Source: Planctomycetota bacterium (lineage in GTDB: Bacteria; Planctomycetota; UBA1135; GCA-002748355). Taken from it: 55,161 nucleotides of DNA. A program made the translations under genes and the position numbers. Shown in pieces: positions 8,722 to 17,421 of this stretch. A model generated the notes under the pieces. It was not told the DNA's origin and did no database searches. It saw only the letters and a program-made list of their open reading frames with translations. Every line of letters starts with the position of its first letter. Position 1 is the first letter of the stretch. Where the stretch lies: the NCBI GenBank assembly GCA_020426005.1, contig JAGQQW010000008.1, positions 1 to 55,161 of the forward strand. Reading direction: 5' to 3'.

Positions 8722-10545
8722 ATGACGAGAACCCGATGGAGTCTGTTGTTCGGCGTCGCCGCGCTCTTCGCGATGCCGCTCGCCGCGCAGGACAGCGATT
8801 CTGGAACCCAAGGCGAGAAGGCCGTCACCAAGACCGAGGACGGCCCGCTGTCGTTGCAGCAGCGAGCCTTCCAGAAGTTCCAGGAGCTGCAGGCGTCGAT
8901 GCGACGCCTGAAGGCCGAACTCGCGGCGACGGATTCCGACAAGTCCAAGCGCCTCGGACAGGGGCTTCAATGGATTCAGGAGAAGAACATCAGCGAGGCG
9001 ATGAAAGAGGTCGAGCACCTCTTGTCGACCGAATCTTGGGACGCCGGCATCGAGAAGATGCAGGTGATCCAGAAGGATCTCGCCACGCTGCTCGGATTGC
9101 TCATGGATCGCGACGTCGATCTACAAGAGCTGCTCGAGGAGATCGCTCGACTCGAGAACTACAAGAAGCGCGTCGACAAGCTCATCGAAGAGCAGAAGGA
9201 GCTGAAGGACGAATCCCGCAAGGCGGAAGCGCTCGCCGAGCAGCTCGAGCGGATCGCGAAGGCGAAGGCCCGCGCGTCGGCGCTCAAGGCCGCGCAGCAG
9301 AAGCTGCACGACGAGACCGCCAAAGAGGGGGCCGGTGAGAAGGACGTCGATCCGCTCGCCCAGCGCCAGAAAGAACTGCACGAGGACGCAGAGTCCCTCG
9401 AGAAAGAACTCCAGGAACTCGAGCAAGCAGCACGGGATCTCGATGCCGAGGGGAAGCCGGGCGAAGGGAAGCCGGGAGACGGCAAACCCGGCGAAGGCAA
9501 ACCCGGCGAGGGCAAACCTGGCGAGGGCAAGCCGAGCGAAAGCATGCCCGGCGAAGGCAAACCAGGCGACGGCAAGCCCGGTGAGGGCAAGCCAGGCGAA
9601 GGTCAGCCCAGCGCTGGGAAGGCGTCGAGCCAAGCCAAGAAGGCCGCGAGCAAGGCCGGCAAGGCCGCCGAGTCGATGCAGCAATCCGGCCAGAAGCTCG
9701 GTGTGAAGCAGCCCGAGTCGAGTCTCGACGACCAAGAGAAGGCGATCGAAGAACTCGGCGCCGTCGAGAAAGCGCTCGAGGCGATGGAAGAAGAAGCGCG
9801 CGCACGCCTCCTCGAACTACCGTTCGACCAGCTCGAGAAGCTCCAGAAGGAGACGCTCGGTGCGACCTTCGAGTTGTCCAAGGACATGAAGAAGGATGCC
9901 GAGGGTGACGGCAAGGACGGCGAAGAAGGCAACGGCAAGCCGACCCCTGGTTCGGACAACATCGAACAAGCGCTTCCCAAGCAGAAGAACGCCGCCGGCT
10001 CGCTCAAGGAGATCAAGCCCGGGAAGGCCAAGCAGCAACAGCAGGATGCGCAGGATCAGCTCGAAGAGGCTCGCAAGCGCCTCGAGGACGCGTTGGCGCA
10101 GCTTCGCCAGGAGATGCAAGAAGAGGTCTTGCGTGCGCTCGAAGAGCGTTTCTCCGAGATGCTCGCCAAGCAGCGTTCGATCAGTGCGAACACGATGCTC
10201 ACGCACAAGTGGCGCGAGCGCGTCGAAGCCGTCTCGAAGGCCGGCGTCACGCCGACTTCGGTCAAGGAGCGTTGTCACCGGCTCGCGGAAGGCGAGCACG
10301 GCCTGCGCCAAGAAGCACAGGACGCGCTGCAGCTCATCCGCGCCGAAGGATCGGGTGCCGTGTTCCCGGAGATCGTCGAACAACTCGGTGCGGACCTCGA
10401 ACTCGCTGCCGAGATGCTCGACGGATTCGCGACGGACGAAGAAACCCAAGGCATTCAGAAGCAGATCGAAAAGACGCTTACGCAACTGCTCGACGCCTTG
10501 ACGAGGAGGATCGAGCAAATCGACTGCGGCGAAGCCGGCACGTGA
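8722..10545 (+). CDS. Secreted coiled-coil protein with GEGKP repeat
   Basis: A 607-residue protein with a signal peptide (residues 1-24, ending in LAAQ). It is highly charged and strongly helical (Glu, Lys, Gln and Ala heptads) over most of its length. At about residues 243-300 the coiled coil is broken by a Gly-Pro-rich tract of about ten pentapeptides of the type GEGKP/GDGKP, encoded by degenerate 15-bp repeats. The ATG at 8722 is preferred over an in-frame ATG 55 codons upstream, because CGGAG lies six bases before it and a signal peptide follows directly. No enzymatic motif is visible. In the operon it follows the DUF4175-like gene, so a stalk or spacer role in a periplasmic complex is a reasonable inference. 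Confidence 0.75.
   Translation: MTRTRWSLLFGVAALFAMPLAAQDSDSGTQGEKAVTKTEDGPLSLQQRAFQKFQELQASMRRLKAELAATDSDKSKRLGQGLQWIQEKNISEAMKEVEHLLSTESWDAGIEKMQVIQKDLATLLGLLMDRDVDLQELLEEIARLENYKKRVDKLIEEQKELKDESRKAEALAEQLERIAKAKARASALKAAQQKLHDETAKEGAGEKDVDPLAQRQKELHEDAESLEKELQELEQAARDLDAEGKPGEGKPGDGKPGEGKPGEGKPGEGKPSESMPGEGKPGDGKPGEGKPGEGQPSAGKASSQAKKAASKAGKAAESMQQSGQKLGVKQPESSLDDQEKAIEELGAVEKALEAMEEEARARLLELPFDQLEKLQKETLGATFELSKDMKKDAEGDGKDGEEGNGKPTPGSDNIEQALPKQKNAAGSLKEIKPGKAKQQQQDAQDQLEEARKRLEDALAQLRQEMQEEVLRALEERFSEMLAKQRSISANTMLTHKWRERVEAVSKAGVTPTSVKERCHRLAEGEHGLRQEAQDALQLIRAEGSGAVFPEIVEQLGADLELAAEMLDGFATDEETQGIQKQIEKTLTQLLDALTRRIEQIDCGEAGT
9447..9620 (+). repeat. Degenerate 15-bp tandem repeat (GEGKP units)
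   Basis: About ten consecutive units of the type GGCGAAGGCAAACCC lie inside the coiled-coil gene and encode Gly-Glu/Asp-Gly-Lys-Pro. Synonymous changes between units (ggcaaacccgg, ggcaagccgag) show that the amino-acid repeat, rather than only the DNA repeat, has been kept. One unit is altered to SESMP. Confidence 0.85.
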
Positions 10546-10566
10546 AAGTTTGGCGGGGCGGATCAG

Positions 10567-10779
10567 TTGATCCCCATCACGGCAGAACTTCGCATGCTCA
10601 AGCTTCTCCAGGAAGGCGTGAACGAACACACGCAACGCCTCGAGAAGAAGGATCCCTCGACTCTGCGCACGAAGCAGACCGAGGCGCTCGCGGTCAAGCA
10701 GGCTCGGGTCGAAGACCTGACACGCAAGCTCGCGCGCAAGATCCAGAAGGAAGACGATCCCGACGGGACGGATAAATGA
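10567..10779 (+). CDS. Small helical protein (70 aa)
   Basis: A 70-residue, highly charged, probably helical protein with no signal peptide or membrane segment. Its body (KLLQEGVNEHTQRLEKK, VKQARVEDLTRKLARK) looks like a short coiled coil. It begins with TTG at 10567, preceded by the purine-rich GGCGGGGCGG; an in-frame ATG at 10594 is the alternative. It lies 21 bases after the coiled-coil gene and overlaps the TPR-like gene by ATGA, which strongly supports that it is a real gene. It may pair with the neighbouring coiled-coil protein. I do not recognise a named family. Confidence 0.65.
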   Translation: MIPITAELRMLKLLQEGVNEHTQRLEKKDPSTLRTKQTEALAVKQARVEDLTRKLARKIQKEDDPDGTDK

Positions 10780-11900
10780 CTCGACGCAGCGTCGCTACCT
10801 TGGTGGTTCTCCTGGGGCTCGGAATGGCCTCGGGGGGACTGTCGACACGTGCAACAGCGCAAGGGGATGCGCCGGGTGAATCGTCTCCGGCCCAACCCGC
10901 TCAGGATGTCGACGCTGCGGCAAAGGCCGAAGCGGCACGCCGCGCGGCCGCAGCACAGGCGCGCGAAATGCTCCTCGCCGAGGCGCGCAAGCGCGTGCCT
11001 GAGTTCGACAAGGATGCCTTCGTTGCGTGGATGCGCGAGAAGGGAGCGCCAGCCGCCGCAATCGAAGCGTTCGAGTCCGATTGGAAGGCTGGCCCCGACG
11101 CGAAGATCACGCACCGTGCGCTGCTCGCGATCGATCCGGTCTATGCAAAGGCCTACGATCTCGTGCTCGATGGCAAGCCCGACGGTGTGCTCGAGTTGAC
11201 GAAGATCGTCGCTTCGACCGGCGACGCGGTAACCCGAGCGCACGCGCGCTACGACCTCGCCCGCGCCTTGCTCGACGAGGACGACCCAGAAGGAGCGTCG
11301 CAACTGCTCAGCGACTTCGTCATCGAGAGTCGCGGACTCACGATGCTCGACGGCGAAGCGGTGTTCTACTACGCGTACGCGTTGTCCCTCATCCCGCAAG
11401 TCGACACCGCGATCGTCAACCTGAAGGTCTTCCTCGACCTCTATCCGAACGCCGGGGAGCGTTATCGGGCGAATGCCGAGCAGCTTCTCCAAGAACTCGA
11501 AGCGCAATGGCGGAGCCCGCTCCACGCGCTCGCGGACGAGATGAAGTCTGCCGAACGCAAACTGCGCAAGGAGCGCTACGGCGATCCGCTCAACGTGCAA
11601 CAACTCGATATCGTCTCGAAGCTCGCGCAGCTCATCGAGGAGATGGAGAAGCAGCAGCAGGGCGGCGGTCCGCCAAGTGGCAACCAGATCCCGAACGGAC
11701 CCGCGAACAACTCCGCATTGCCCGAGGGTCAGGGGCGTGTCGGCAAGCTCCATGGGAGCCGCGGCGTGAAGGACCGCTGGGGCAACATGAAGGACAAGGA
11801 TCGAGCGAAGATCCTCAACGAGCTGCAGACGAAGTTGCCCGAGCGCTATCGAGTCCTGCTCGAGAACTACTACAAGCGCGTCAACGCCGGCGGTAACTGA
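10776..11900 (+). CDS. Secreted TPR-like protein
   Basis: A 374-residue protein with a signal peptide (about residues 1-29, RRSVATLVVLLGLGMASGG). An Ala/Arg-rich helical stretch follows, then a TPR-like region at about residues 130-250, with helix pairs such as ARYDLARALLDEDDPEGAS, AVFYYAYALSLIPQVDTAI and LKVFLDLYPNAGERYRANA. The C-terminal 100 residues are Gln/Gly/Pro-rich and basic, ending in a conserved-looking block (RAKILNELQTKLPERYRVLL) typical of planctomycete proteins in this operon type. It begins in the stop of the 70-residue gene (ATGA). It probably acts as a periplasmic scaffold for the VWA proteins; no enzyme motif is visible. Confidence 0.7.
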   Translation: MTRRSVATLVVLLGLGMASGGLSTRATAQGDAPGESSPAQPAQDVDAAAKAEAARRAAAAQAREMLLAEARKRVPEFDKDAFVAWMREKGAPAAAIEAFESDWKAGPDAKITHRALLAIDPVYAKAYDLVLDGKPDGVLELTKIVASTGDAVTRAHARYDLARALLDEDDPEGASQLLSDFVIESRGLTMLDGEAVFYYAYALSLIPQVDTAIVNLKVFLDLYPNAGERYRANAEQLLQELEAQWRSPLHALADEMKSAERKLRKERYGDPLNVQQLDIVSKLAQLIEEMEKQQQGGGPPSGNQIPNGPANNSALPEGQGRVGKLHGSRGVKDRWGNMKDKDRAKILNELQTKLPERYRVLLENYYKRVNAGGN

Positions 11901-11931
11901 TCGGCAAGTCTGGGGATCGAGAACGTCCGTC

Positions 11932-13227
11932 GTGGGATATCGCAGCCGTTCGGCAATCGTCGTTTGCGCGTTGTGTGCGCTAGCGCGCGCGCAATCCGAG
12001 TTTCGAGTCACGGATCGCGCCGCGACGGCGCATCGCGTCGCAGGACTCCGGTTGGATGGCGATCGCCTTCGTGGCGAAAGCCGCAGCAATGCGGACAGCG
12101 GGTCGGCCTGGTCGTTACCCGTCCGAGACCTCTGGACGATCGAGCCACTCGGTATCGCGGCCGGCAACGTGACTGCTTCGTCGAAGGCCGAGAGCTTCGT
12201 CCAAATCCGCAAGGGTCCGCGTCTGTTCGGAAGCTTCGTCGGTGCCAAGTCATCGAGCGACGGGGGCACCGATGGAGCTCAGAGCACGGTGTTGCGCTTC
12301 GATATGCGATTCGGTGGGGAGACCGAAGTCCCGTTGCGGCACGTCCAAGCGATTCGCTTCGGGGCCAAGCTGCCCGAGGTGAAACCGTCGAGCGCCGAAT
12401 CTGCACAGCCTGCTACCGCGCCGGCCGGTGACGAGGGATTTGCAGACGCGTGTGCTTCGCCACCGAAGAATCGCGACCTCCTCTTCGCCATCGTGTCCGG
12501 CAAGTTGCGACGCGTGCCGTGTCGCGTCCAACGAATCGAAAACGACGCGGTCATCGTGGAGCGCGGTCAAGTCGAGATCGACAAGGTCTACGGACTCGTG
12601 CTCGCGGAAATCAGCGGGATCGAGGCCGAGCGGCGGGCTTCCGATCGACGCGTGGTCCTCCGTCTCGGAGACCGCGTCCGTCTCGAGGGAGAGCTCGTCT
12701 CGCTCGACTCAGCGCGCGTCGGCGTTCAACTCGACGCGGGACCCGTGCTCCGAGTGCCGTGGACGTCGATCGTCGATTGCGAACTCGAGAGTGAGCGACT
12801 CGTCTACGTTTCCGACCTCGAGCTGAAGGAAGGTAGCGTCGCCGTCGGCGCACTCGGCCGGGTCTGGCCATTGTTGCGCGACGTCGGCCCGGGCAACCGG
12901 AAGCTCGCGATCGGCAATCACACCTATCGCCGTGGTTTGTTCGCCGTCCCGCCGCGCACGATGGTGTTCGGATTCCCGCGCCGCTTCGATCGCCTCGTCG
13001 GCGAGGTCGGAATGCCCGTGGCTCGCATCGGCAGCGCGTCGTTGCGTTTCCTCGCAGGCGATCGTCCGCTGTGCGAGCCGTTGCACTTGCAAGCCGATGG
13101 ATCCGTGCACCCCCTCTCGATCCCGCTGGGGGACGCGGAGCGCATCACGATCGAACTCGTGGTCGGACCCGAACTCGATAGCGGTTCGCGCGTGGTGCTC
13201 GGCGACTTGCGCTTGATCGCGGATTGA
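11932..13227 (+). CDS. Secreted protein with NPCBM-like C-terminal domain
   Basis: A 431-residue protein starting with GTG and a short signal peptide (about 1-20, SAIVVCALCALARAQ). The central part is beta-rich with repeated 'RLGDRVRLEGELVSLDSARV'-type strands, probably small SH3-like barrels. From about residue 298 the sequence resembles an NPCBM/NEW2 carbohydrate-binding-module-like domain: GNRKLAIGNHTYRRGLFAV, FRLVGEVG-like strands, and an ending in RVVLGDLRLIAD. NPCBM domains bind glycans and are widespread in planctomycete extracellular proteins. Its stop lies just upstream of the protease gene start. The N-terminal part is unrecognised. Confidence 0.65.
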   Translation: MGYRSRSAIVVCALCALARAQSEFRVTDRAATAHRVAGLRLDGDRLRGESRSNADSGSAWSLPVRDLWTIEPLGIAAGNVTASSKAESFVQIRKGPRLFGSFVGAKSSSDGGTDGAQSTVLRFDMRFGGETEVPLRHVQAIRFGAKLPEVKPSSAESAQPATAPAGDEGFADACASPPKNRDLLFAIVSGKLRRVPCRVQRIENDAVIVERGQVEIDKVYGLVLAEISGIEAERRASDRRVVLRLGDRVRLEGELVSLDSARVGVQLDAGPVLRVPWTSIVDCELESERLVYVSDLELKEGSVAVGALGRVWPLLRDVGPGNRKLAIGNHTYRRGLFAVPPRTMVFGFPRRFDRLVGEVGMPVARIGSASLRFLAGDRPLCEPLHLQADGSVHPLSIPLGDAERITIELVVGPELDSGSRVVLGDLRLIAD

Positions 13228-13253
13228 TGGACAGTGCGGGTCGTGAACCCGAC

Positions 13254-13260
13254 AGGAGGA
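13254..13260 (+). promoter_or_regulatory. Strong ribosome-binding site fixing the protease start
   Basis: AGGAGGA lies eight bases before the GTG at 13269. It is the best Shine-Dalgarno match in region A. It argues for that GTG rather than the TTG/ATG at 13224/13227 that overlaps the preceding stop, and it places a signal peptide directly at the N-terminus. Confidence 0.75.
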
Positions 13261-13268
13261 TCGGATCG

Positions 13269-16241
13269 GTGCGAAACGCGCGCTTCTCGAATCCCGTGCG
13301 GCTGAGCGCCGCGTTGCTCGCATGCCTCGTGCCGTTCACGACTGCGCGCGCGACCACGTCGCAAGACGATGCCCTGACGAAACTCCGGGCGTTCGAAGAC
13401 GCCCGCCGACAGCTTATCGCGCGGCTCGAGCCGTCCGTCTGTGCCGTCATGTCGCTCAAGCGTCAAGGCGGTGGCTCGGGCGTGATCTTTCATCCGCGGG
13501 GTTGGATCCTGACCAACTTCCACGTCACGACGACCGAGAAGGTGCTCAAGATCGGGTTGCCGGACGGCGAGTTCCATCTCGCCGACGTGATCGGCATCGA
13601 TCCGGGTGGGGATATCGCGGTTTGTGCGCTTCGCGGCGAAGGACCTCTCGAAGGCGGCCTGTGGCCCGCAGCTCGCCTCGGTAGTTCGAGCAAGTTGCAG
13701 GTCGGCGGCGTGGTCTACGCGATGGGCAATCCGTTCTTGCTCGCGACGGATTTCAAGCCGACGGTCACCGTCGGTGTCGTGTCGGGCATCCACCGCTATC
13801 AGGGTGGAACAGGGCCCAACGGTCGCAATCTCAGCTATCCCGACTGCATTCAGGTCGATGCGGCGGTCAATCCGGGCAACTCGGGTGGTCCTCTCTTCGA
13901 CGAGAACGGCTTGCTGGTCGGGATCAACGGCCGCATCACGATTCGCGATCGCGGACGCGTCAACACGGGCGTCGGCTTCGCCGTCAGCATCGATCAGATC
14001 CGGAACTTCCTGCCGAGTCTGCTCGCCGGTCGACATACCGAGCACGGCACGCTCAGCATCAACGCCTGGCACATGAAGGATCCGAATCGTGGCACTGGCG
14101 AAGAGGCCATCTTCGTGCAGGGCATGATCGACGATTGCGAGGCGTACAAGCTCGGGCTGCGTCAGGGCGACAAGCTCCTACGCTTCGACGGCCGGGACAT
14201 CCTGTGGGTCAATGATCTCGCGCGTTGGCAAGGCGTGCTGCCGGCCGGGTTCGAAGTCGCGCTCCAGTATCAGCCGTGGCAGCCGGACGAACGGCGCTAC
14301 GGTCAGGTGCAGACGTTGTCGATGCAACTCACGCCGTTCGACACCGGTTCGAGTCGGGATCCCGCGCCCAACGTGCCCGACTGGTCCGATCGACCGGATT
14401 TCGATCGACTCGCCAAGGAGATGGCGGAGCTCGAGGAACGAAAGAAGTCGATACCGAAGCTACCGCAGGATCTCGCAGAACTACCCGAAGAGCTTCGCAA
14501 GCTGCTACCCGAAAAGTCCGACGCCAAACGCGTCGACGATCTCGATTCGAAGCTTCAGAAGAAACTCGAAGCTCGATGGAAGGCGCTCGAACTCGCCAAG
14601 CTTCCCAAGGAACGGGACGTGGAGCGCGAGCGTGCGCTCTTCGGATACATGGATGGCGTCGTCGCCGAACTGCGTACGAGGCTCGAGCGCAGTCTGGGCA
14701 ATGTCGCACGCGAGCGCGAACTCATGGTTCTCGTGACGCCTGCGAAGGAAGACGACAAGGCCGGCGGCGGCGCCAGCGAGGCGGACACTGCGACCGTCGA
14801 AGGCGAGAACGTGGTCGTGATCGTGCAAGGCGATCGACTCGAACAGCGAGCCGGTTCGGTCGTGAAGGCATCGGATTCCGAAGTCGAGGACGTGGCTACG
14901 AGCATGTCCCGTCGGTTGCTCTTGGACCCGTTGCTCGATCCGCGACGCGTCCTGTCCGCGCTCGACGATGCCTATGTCGAGGACGGTATCGCGATCGGTG
15001 GTCGGATCGCCTACGTCCTGGCACTGCGTGGGCCCGGCAAGCGCGCGGTCTTCGTCGATGCCGAGTTCGGGTTTCCTCTCGGGTGTCGCTACCGCGATCC
15101 GGACATCGGGAGCTTGATCGAGATTCGCATCACGGAGTTCGCACGTGACGGGGATCGTGTCACGCCGACGCGAGCCGAGGTTCGAGCGGGACTGCGCGTG
15201 CGCGAGACTTGGAAGATCGATCAGGGAGCCCCGAGTTTCCTGGCGATGACGGAGGCCGTGCCGGTTCCGTCCGACACCGTCGCAAAGCGACTCGAGCCAT
15301 TGATGCATTCGGTCGTCAAGGTCTTCGGCAAGAGCGGTTTCGCGAAGATCGAAGCGTATGGCAGTGGCCTCGTCGTTTCCGCTGAGGGGGACGTGCTGAC
15401 TTGGAGTCACGCGAATCTGCTCGACGGGAATGCGCGCGTCGTCTTCCCCGATGGTTCGGTTCACGACTACATGCGCCAGATTGAACACCCGGATCTCGGT
15501 GCAACGATGCTGCGCCCACGGCTGCCGATCCCGAAGCTGCACCTCGATTCCGTGCGATCGCTCACGTTCCCGTCGACGCGCACCGAGCTCGAGCCTGGGA
15601 CTCCGGTCTTCTCGATCAGCAACATGTTCAAGCTCGCCGAGTTCGCCGAACCGCTCTCGGTGACGTTCGGCGTTGTCGTCAGCTCACTGCGTTCGGACCT
15701 GCGGCTCAATCTGCGACGTTTCCCGTTCCAAGGCGAAGTCCTGATCGTCGATGCCCCTTCCGGTCCAGGGTCTCACGGTGGAGGGTTGTTCGGTCTCGAC
15801 GGGCAGCTCTACGGCATGCTCACGCCCATCTCCGAATCGGCGGAGACCAACACGCAGTTGCACATGGCGATTCCTGCGCACGAACTCGCGGCATTCGTTG
15901 CACTGGGCACCGGAAAGAAGCGCGAAGCACGCGAGATCGCAGCCGAGATCAACAAGGACGTCGACAAGCCGCCGGTCGAGCACGGGATACAGCTCTTCGA
16001 AGCAGGGCGTGATCGCTCGCCGCCCGCATACGTCGACCGAATCAGGCGGAACTCTCCCGCCTCGCGTGCGAAGCTTCGTCCCGACGATTTGATCGTGCGC
16101 GTCAACGACTTCCCGATCCGAACCTGTGCCGAATTCCATCGTGCGATCCGCACGTTCGCACCCGGCGACAAGATCGATCTCACGTTCAAGCGCGGCGCGA
16201 CGGTCATGAAGGTGACTCTCGAATTGGAGGCCAAACAATGA
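13269..16241 (+). CDS. Two-module HtrA-like protein: active trypsin/PDZ unit plus inactivated unit
   Basis: A 990-residue exported protein (signal peptide about 1-29). Module 1 (about 50-350) is a trypsin-like S1C protease with an intact triad, His85 (TNFHV), Asp115 (GGDIAV) and Ser205 (GNSGGP), followed by a PDZ domain. A charged helical linker (about 380-500) carries repeated LPKLPQDLAELPEEL-like segments. Module 2 (about 690-880) has the same fold signature with His714 (WSHAN) and Asp742 (HPDLG), but the serine position is His836 in GSHGGGLF, so it should not cleave by the usual mechanism. A last PDZ domain (about 905-990) ends the protein. HtrA proteases perform periplasmic quality control. 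The duplicated inactive unit could bind substrate or regulate the active one. The gene overlaps the next pseudo-protease by ATGA. Confidence 0.85.
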   Translation: MRNARFSNPVRLSAALLACLVPFTTARATTSQDDALTKLRAFEDARRQLIARLEPSVCAVMSLKRQGGGSGVIFHPRGWILTNFHVTTTEKVLKIGLPDGEFHLADVIGIDPGGDIAVCALRGEGPLEGGLWPAARLGSSSKLQVGGVVYAMGNPFLLATDFKPTVTVGVVSGIHRYQGGTGPNGRNLSYPDCIQVDAAVNPGNSGGPLFDENGLLVGINGRITIRDRGRVNTGVGFAVSIDQIRNFLPSLLAGRHTEHGTLSINAWHMKDPNRGTGEEAIFVQGMIDDCEAYKLGLRQGDKLLRFDGRDILWVNDLARWQGVLPAGFEVALQYQPWQPDERRYGQVQTLSMQLTPFDTGSSRDPAPNVPDWSDRPDFDRLAKEMAELEERKKSIPKLPQDLAELPEELRKLLPEKSDAKRVDDLDSKLQKKLEARWKALELAKLPKERDVERERALFGYMDGVVAELRTRLERSLGNVARERELMVLVTPAKEDDKAGGGASEADTATVEGENVVVIVQGDRLEQRAGSVVKASDSEVEDVATSMSRRLLLDPLLDPRRVLSALDDAYVEDGIAIGGRIAYVLALRGPGKRAVFVDAEFGFPLGCRYRDPDIGSLIEIRITEFARDGDRVTPTRAEVRAGLRVRETWKIDQGAPSFLAMTEAVPVPSDTVAKRLEPLMHSVVKVFGKSGFAKIEAYGSGLVVSAEGDVLTWSHANLLDGNARVVFPDGSVHDYMRQIEHPDLGATMLRPRLPIPKLHLDSVRSLTFPSTRTELEPGTPVFSISNMFKLAEFAEPLSVTFGVVVSSLRSDLRLNLRRFPFQGEVLIVDAPSGPGSHGGGLFGLDGQLYGMLTPISESAETNTQLHMAIPAHELAAFVALGTGKKREAREIAAEINKDVDKPPVEHGIQLFEAGRDRSPPAYVDRIRRNSPASRAKLRPDDLIVRVNDFPIRTCAEFHRAIRTFAPGDKIDLTFKRGATVMKVTLELEAKQ

Positions 16242-17356
16242 AGCCGCACCATCGACTTCCCGCCTCGGTCCTCGCTCTGGCATTCGTTGCCGCAGCGCCG
16301 CTACACGGTCAGGCGGACTCGGAAGTTCCCGAGTTCTGGTTGTTGCCCAAGGTCGTGCACCGTGCTGCCGAGTCGATTCGTGCGTCGGTCGTCACAGTCG
16401 AGACGTTTGGCGGTTTTCGCAAGGTGCTCGAGGGTGCTGGCGGCAAGCCCAAGGTTCCTGCCGTGCCTGGCCTTCCCAAACCGCCAGGCAAGGATGGAGA
16501 CAAGGACAAGGACAAGAAGAAGGGCCTGGGGCCGATCCGCATGCCGGGGTTCATCCAGGCGCAAGGGGCGAGCACGGGGCTCGTGATCTCGAAGGACGGC
16601 TGGATCGTCACGAGTAGTTTCGCGCTCAACTGGGATCCATCGACCGTGCTCGTGACTCTCGATGACGGTCGGAAGTTCACCGCGAGCGTCGGCGGTACCG
16701 ACGAGACGCGGGGCATTACCCTTCTCAGAGTGGAAGCTGAAGATCTGCCGGTTCCCGAGTTCGCGCCACCGGGCACGATCGAGGTCGGACAATGGGCCTT
16801 TGCGATTGCGCGTTCGCTTGCCGGCAAGGGGCCGACCGTTCACGTAGGTGCGATCAGCGCTCTCGATCGCATCTCGGGCAAGGCGATCCAGTGCGACACC
16901 AACACGTCGCCTGCCAACTACGGTGGACCACTCGTCGATATCCAAGGTCGCGTGCTCGGCTTGATCGTGCCCCTCGCGCCTGCTGGCGAAGCAGCCGGTG
17001 TCGACTGGTACGATTCGGGAATCGGGTTTGCCGCCAAGCTCCAAGGGCTCGACGACGTCATCACGCGACTCGAAGCCGGGGAAACGCTCAAGCGCGGCAA
17101 GCTCGGTATCGCACTCGACCCGTCCTCTCTCGGTCCGGGTGCGATGGTCGTGTCCACACCTCGAGGCTCGGCCGGCCACGGTGCCGGCCTCAAGAAGGGC
17201 GACAAGATCCTGGCGGTCGACGGCGTGTCGGTTCGCCATTCGATGCATCTACAAGACGCCGTCGGTCATCACTACGCTGGTGATTGGGTCGAGCTTCGGT
17301 ACGAGCGAAAGCGCGACAGCGGAGTCGTCGACGTACTCGTACGACTCGACGGGTAG
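16238..17356 (+). CDS. HtrA-like pseudoprotease with PDZ domain
   Basis: A 372-residue protein with a signal peptide (about 1-26) and clear HtrA/DegP architecture: a trypsin-like domain (about 40-270) and a PDZ domain (about 280-372, KRGKLGIALD, GLKKGDKILAVDGV). Aligning its motifs with HtrA shows that all three catalytic residues are replaced: Phe128 for His in VTSSFAL, Gly159 for Asp in ETRGITLL, and Tyr228 for Ser in ANYGGP. The rest of the fold is well kept, including GGPLVD and GFAA. A Lys/Asp/Pro-rich insert lies at about residues 67-100. It should therefore bind rather than cut. It is translationally coupled to the two-module protease upstream and is the last gene of the operon; a convergent gene follows 65 bases later. 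Confidence 0.85.
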   Translation: MKPHHRLPASVLALAFVAAAPLHGQADSEVPEFWLLPKVVHRAAESIRASVVTVETFGGFRKVLEGAGGKPKVPAVPGLPKPPGKDGDKDKDKKKGLGPIRMPGFIQAQGASTGLVISKDGWIVTSSFALNWDPSTVLVTLDDGRKFTASVGGTDETRGITLLRVEAEDLPVPEFAPPGTIEVGQWAFAIARSLAGKGPTVHVGAISALDRISGKAIQCDTNTSPANYGGPLVDIQGRVLGLIVPLAPAGEAAGVDWYDSGIGFAAKLQGLDDVITRLEAGETLKRGKLGIALDPSSLGPGAMVVSTPRGSAGHGAGLKKGDKILAVDGVSVRHSMHLQDAVGHHYAGDWVELRYERKRDSGVVDVLVRLDG

Positions 17357-17421
17357 CGCGCGGAACGACCCGCCCGGCAGGTTGTTCCCTTCGCCCGCGG
17401 TTGGGGCGACCTCTTGCTTGA

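Noticed and set aside
9447..9620. CRISPR-like array
   Set aside because: The repeats are contiguous 15-base coding units without spacers.
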